Shown piece after piece: positions 6,283-9,235 of a stretch of 9,235 nucleotides of DNA; within the stretch, counting starts at the first letter, position 1, and every line of letters starts with the position of its first letter. The stretch comes from Planctomycetia bacterium. GTDB lineage: Bacteria > Planctomycetota > Phycisphaerae > Phycisphaerales > SM1A02. The notes beneath the pieces were generated by a model. That model was not told the origin of the DNA and made no database searches. It saw only the letters and a list, made by a program, of their open reading frames with translations. The DNA lies in contig SYGQ01000025.1 in assembly GCA_005799475.1 (NCBI GenBank), positions 1 through 9,235 on the forward strand, read 5' to 3'. The translations under genes were made by a program, and so were the position numbers.

Positions 6283-9177
6283 CTACTCGGGGCGTCCCTT
6301 GGCCCGCGCCCGTTCCACCGACGACAGGAGTCTCACGGCCGCACCGTAGAGCGAGCGTCGCTTTGGCTTGACCGGCGCTTCGGGCGGAGCAGCGGGTGGT
6401 GGTTCAGGTGCCGCTGCCGGTGGAGTCTCAGCAGCCGGAACTGGGTCGTGCACGGGTCCGTTCGGTGCGACACGCGCGGCATCGTCGTCGGGTCCTCGAT
6501 CTCGGCGTCCGCGTCGGCCGCGTCCGCGGCGGGAACGGCCGCTTCGCGCAGGCTTGTCGCCACCATCCGTGGGTTCCGAATCGCCGGTGTGCGGTTCGCC
6601 GGCGTGCTCGGCGGCCGCGGTCGGCGCATCGCTTTCGTCCTCGGAGACGGGCATTGCCGCCTCCGGGTGGAGCGCGGCAACCTGTTGCACCAGTTCAGGC
6701 GGAAGCATGAAGGTCGTGGCGGTCAAGAGCGCCGCCAACTCAGGGTCGACCGTCGCCACGAGTTTGGCGACGAGGTCTCCTGGCGACATCCCAACGGCCG
6801 CGGCCACCCTTGCGGTTTCGAACGCCGAGCCGTCGGCCACCATATCGGCAAGCGACTCGATCGAGCGACGCCCGCGACCCCGCCGTCGGCTGCGCCTGCG
6901 AGGGGATGAACGACCGTCATCGGCGTCGACTGACCTCTCGGGGGTCGGCGACGGCGCCGAGTGGTCTGCGGGCCTCGGCTCTGCCTTCGAGGGGCGTGAT
7001 CGTTCGCCGCCTCGGCCGCGCCTGCGCCGATCTCTGCCATGGCGGCCCCCGCGATCGTTCGCGGGCTCGTCGCGTTCCTCACCGGGGTGCCTCACACCCG
7101 CAGCAGCCATCGCCGCGCGAACGGTCTGCTCGCCCGCGACAATCGTGGGAAGGTTGTCAAATCCACCGGCCATCGCGATCGCCGTCGCGTCTGCCGGTGC
7201 CGACCGTCGCCGACGGCGTCGTCGCCGAGCGAGCACCTCGGTGGGGGTCAGCTCAGCCTCCTCCTCGTCGGGCAGCTCGTCATGCAGCGTGCTCGCGCTC
7301 GGACGCGGGGCCCGTGTGAGGCGATCGAGCTCCACATCCGCATTGCGATCGTCGTACGCGTACATCTCGATGCGGTCGGCGGCGAATGCCTCGCTGATGC
7401 GGACATCAATCCGCTTGGCGAACCGTTCCTCGAGCTCGTGCATCGCGCGTCGTCGCTTCGACATGAGGTCTCCAGCGACTCGGACCGAGCAGACGATCTC
7501 GACGCGGTGGATCTCGTTGTGGCAGAACAAGAGCGACACGCGCCGCATCGCGTCAGCGGCCACTGTGTCCGGAAGCCGGACTTCCCCGGCCCCGGTGCAG
7601 TGTGGGCAGTCGGCATAGTGCATCTTGCGCAGGCTGGGCCGCATGCGTTGCCTGGTCATCTCGATGATGCCGAACTCGCTGATGGGCGCGAATGAACTCT
7701 TCGCCCGATCCAACTTCAGCAGAGACGCGAGCCGATCTTCAATCTCCCGGCGATGGCGCGAGAACCGCATGTCGATGCAATCCACCACGATGAGGCCGCC
7801 GAGATCGCGCAGCCGGAGCTGGCGACAGAGTTCTTCGACAGCCTCGAGGTTGGTTTGGTAGGCATTCGTCTCCGAGTCGCGCGCGCTGCGACTGCGCCCG
7901 CTGTTGACATCGATCGCGACGAGCGCCTCAGTCTGGTCAAAGACGAGCGCGCCACCCGACGGCAGCGGCACCGTGCGCGCATGAATCTCGTCGATCTGCC
8001 GCTCGACTCCGTACGCCTCAAAGATCGGCGCCTTGCCGTTGTAGTAAAGGACCTTCGCGGCCGTCGTCGGAGCGATGACATCGAGGAAGAGTTTCGCGCG
8101 CTCGAAGGCACTTGGCGAATCGACGATGATCGCTTCGACGGACGAGTCCGTGTGGTCGCGCAGCGTTCGCACGAGGACATCGCTCTCGGTGTAGAGCTCG
8201 CACGGGGCGCCGGTCTTTGACGCTCGTGCGGCCATCGCATCCCACAGTCGCTGCAGGTACGCGGCATCGCGCAGGAGTTCCGTGCGTCCGGCGTCGAACC
8301 CCGCCGTGCGAAGGATGAACCCGAATCCTTCGGGAAGGTTGAGCGAGTCAAGAATCTTGCGCATTTCGCGCCGTTGGTTCTCGTCATCGACACGGCGGGA
8401 GACGCCGACACGGTCCATGTCAGGCATCATCACCAGGAGGCGACCGGGCAGGCTGAGATAGCTCGTGAGGGTCGGTCCCTTGGACCCGAGGCCCTCCTTG
8501 ATGACCTGCACCAGGATTTCCTGTCCCTTCTTGAGGGCGTGCTGAATCAGTGGTCGTTCGCTTCGCGCGATCTTCTTGCCCACTTGCTCCGTGCGGCCTT
8601 CGCCCGGGAAGTACTTCGGGTGCAGGTCGCTGATGTGGAGAAACCCGTTTTGACCCGAGCCGAAGTCGACGAAGGCGGCTTGGATCGCCGCTTCGACATT
8701 CATCACCCGGCCCTTGTAGATGCTCCCGACATTGGTGGCGCTCGATTCGCGCTCGGAAAAATAGGAGTCGAGTCGGCCATTGGCCAAGACCGCGATCCGG
8801 CACTCTTCGCCGGGCTCGTCGTTCACCACGAGCGTGACTGACCGGGGTTCCGGGTCAGCCACCGCGCGCGAGTGAGTCCGCGGCGTGTGTTCGCGTTCTT
8901 CCTCGTCGGCTGGGTCATCACCTGCGGCAGCTGGTGCTGTGGGCGAGTCCGGGTCCGCCTCGCCATCACCACCGGGCGCAGCGGCGCCATCGTCCGTGGT
9001 CGCGTCCGTCTCGGTTCGGGTCTCGTCCCCGGGGGTCGTCGGGCCGTCGGTGACTTCAACAGGGTTCGTGTCGTCCTGGTCGAGAGATCGCTCGACCTCC
9101 TCGCGGTGCGCCTCGCGGGCCTCGCGCTCGCGCGCTTCTTCGAGGTAGTCCTCGGTGCGCACCCTTGGCGTCACCAA
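6283..9177 (-). CDS. rne: Rne/Rng family endoribonuclease with long acidic N-terminal and basic/proline-rich C-terminal extensions
   Basis: A single-strand-specific endoribonuclease of the RNase E/G family, acting in mRNA decay and rRNA/tRNA maturation. Seen (from TTG 9177): an acidic, low-complexity N-terminal extension, 1-115; an S1 RNA-binding domain around 125-245 (GSIYKGRVMNVEAAIQAAFVD, QNGFLHISDL); 5'-sensor residues Arg290-Thr291 (ILRTAG); the DNase I-like catalytic segment with Asp423 (AIDVNSG) and Asp466 (GGLIVVDCIDM), equivalent to E. coli Asp303 and Asp346; and the zinc-link CPHC (524-527). After about 640 the tail is disordered, with arginine-rich patches at 651-658, 710-726, 759-771 and 880-893, a compact helical segment at 772-837, and a proline-rich stretch at 913-936. 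The 964 residues approach E. coli RNase E, so the symbol rne is preferred to rng, though the tail is not homologous by eye. The frame stays open to the right edge and the first in-window ATG falls inside S1. The start is therefore non-ATG (TTG 9177, GTG 9174) or beyond the window. Confidence 0.93.
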   Translation of the reverse strand: MVTPRVRTEDYLEEAREREAREAHREEVERSLDQDDTNPVEVTDGPTTPGDETRTETDATTDDGAAAPGGDGEADPDSPTAPAAAGDDPADEEEREHTPRTHSRAVADPEPRSVTLVVNDEPGEECRIAVLANGRLDSYFSERESSATNVGSIYKGRVMNVEAAIQAAFVDFGSGQNGFLHISDLHPKYFPGEGRTEQVGKKIARSERPLIQHALKKGQEILVQVIKEGLGSKGPTLTSYLSLPGRLLVMMPDMDRVGVSRRVDDENQRREMRKILDSLNLPEGFGFILRTAGFDAGRTELLRDAAYLQRLWDAMAARASKTGAPCELYTESDVLVRTLRDHTDSSVEAIIVDSPSAFERAKLFLDVIAPTTAAKVLYYNGKAPIFEAYGVERQIDEIHARTVPLPSGGALVFDQTEALVAIDVNSGRSRSARDSETNAYQTNLEAVEELCRQLRLRDLGGLIVVDCIDMRFSRHRREIEDRLASLLKLDRAKSSFAPISEFGIIEMTRQRMRPSLRKMHYADCPHCTGAGEVRLPDTVAADAMRRVSLLFCHNEIHRVEIVCSVRVAGDLMSKRRRAMHELEERFAKRIDVRISEAFAADRIEMYAYDDRNADVELDRLTRAPRPSASTLHDELPDEEEAELTPTEVLARRRRRRRRSAPADATAIAMAGGFDNLPTIVAGEQTVRAAMAAAGVRHPGEERDEPANDRGGRHGRDRRRRGRGGERSRPSKAEPRPADHSAPSPTPERSVDADDGRSSPRRRSRRRGRGRRSIESLADMVADGSAFETARVAAAVGMSPGDLVAKLVATVDPELAALLTATTFMLPPELVQQVAALHPEAAMPVSEDESDAPTAAAEHAGEPHTGDSEPTDGGDKPARSGRSRRGRGRRGRRDRGPDDDAARVAPNGPVHDPVPAAETPPAAAPEPPPAAPPEAPVKPKRRSLYGAAVRLLSSVERARAKGRPE

Positions 9178-9235
9178 CTCCTCGTTGGCCCCGGTCCCGT
9201 TCTGAATGTCTTGATCCTGATTTTCTACCGTTCCG

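Noticed and set aside
6368..7618. 416-codon open frame on the + strand opposite the ribonuclease gene
   Set aside because: It is a shadow of the arginine/alanine-rich tail in very GC-rich DNA; its Ser/Arg-rich translation has no recognisable domain, and the opposite strand encodes a clear RNase E/G.

Overview
This is a GC-rich bacterial window with six recognisable protein-coding genes, packed tightly except for one divergent intergenic gap. The organism looks like a planctomycete, possibly of the Phycisphaerae. The basis is the high GC content, the weak or absent Shine-Dalgarno sequences, an unusually large RseP-type protease, and an RNase E/G with long acidic, arginine-rich and proline-rich tails. 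This assignment is inferred from style; there is no 16S or other phylogenetic marker in the window. No RNA genes, mobile elements, CRISPR arrays or phage genes were seen.

Left part (1-1667): an exported zinc metallopeptidase (fungalysin/thermolysin-like gluzincin) reads leftward and is cut by the window start. Its signal peptide, propeptide, a small beta-sandwich segment and the zinc site (HEYGH plus a downstream Glu) are all visible. A 221-base gap separates it from the divergent smpB. The gap holds a long near-perfect palindrome at 1605-1633, the best candidate regulatory site in the window.

Middle (1668-2858): smpB (trans-translation, the tmRNA partner) reads rightward and converges on a short-chain dehydrogenase/reductase gene, with only six bases between the stop codons.

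Right part (2160-9177): four leftward genes run in the order Rne/Rng ribonuclease, dxr (second step of the MEP isoprenoid pathway), rseP (site-2 membrane protease) and the SDR. Gaps are roughly 0-9, 42 and 7 bases, so this is probably one transcription unit. dxr followed by rseP is a common bacterial pairing linking isoprenoid supply and envelope stress proteolysis. The ribonuclease upstream and the SDR downstream are less usual partners. The ribonuclease reading frame is still open at the right edge, so its true start is uncertain.

Most of the window is housekeeping. The points that most deserve a second look are a compact helical segment resembling an IF2 N-terminal domain inside the disordered ribonuclease tail, the enlarged periplasmic part of RseP, and the palindrome between the divergent genes.
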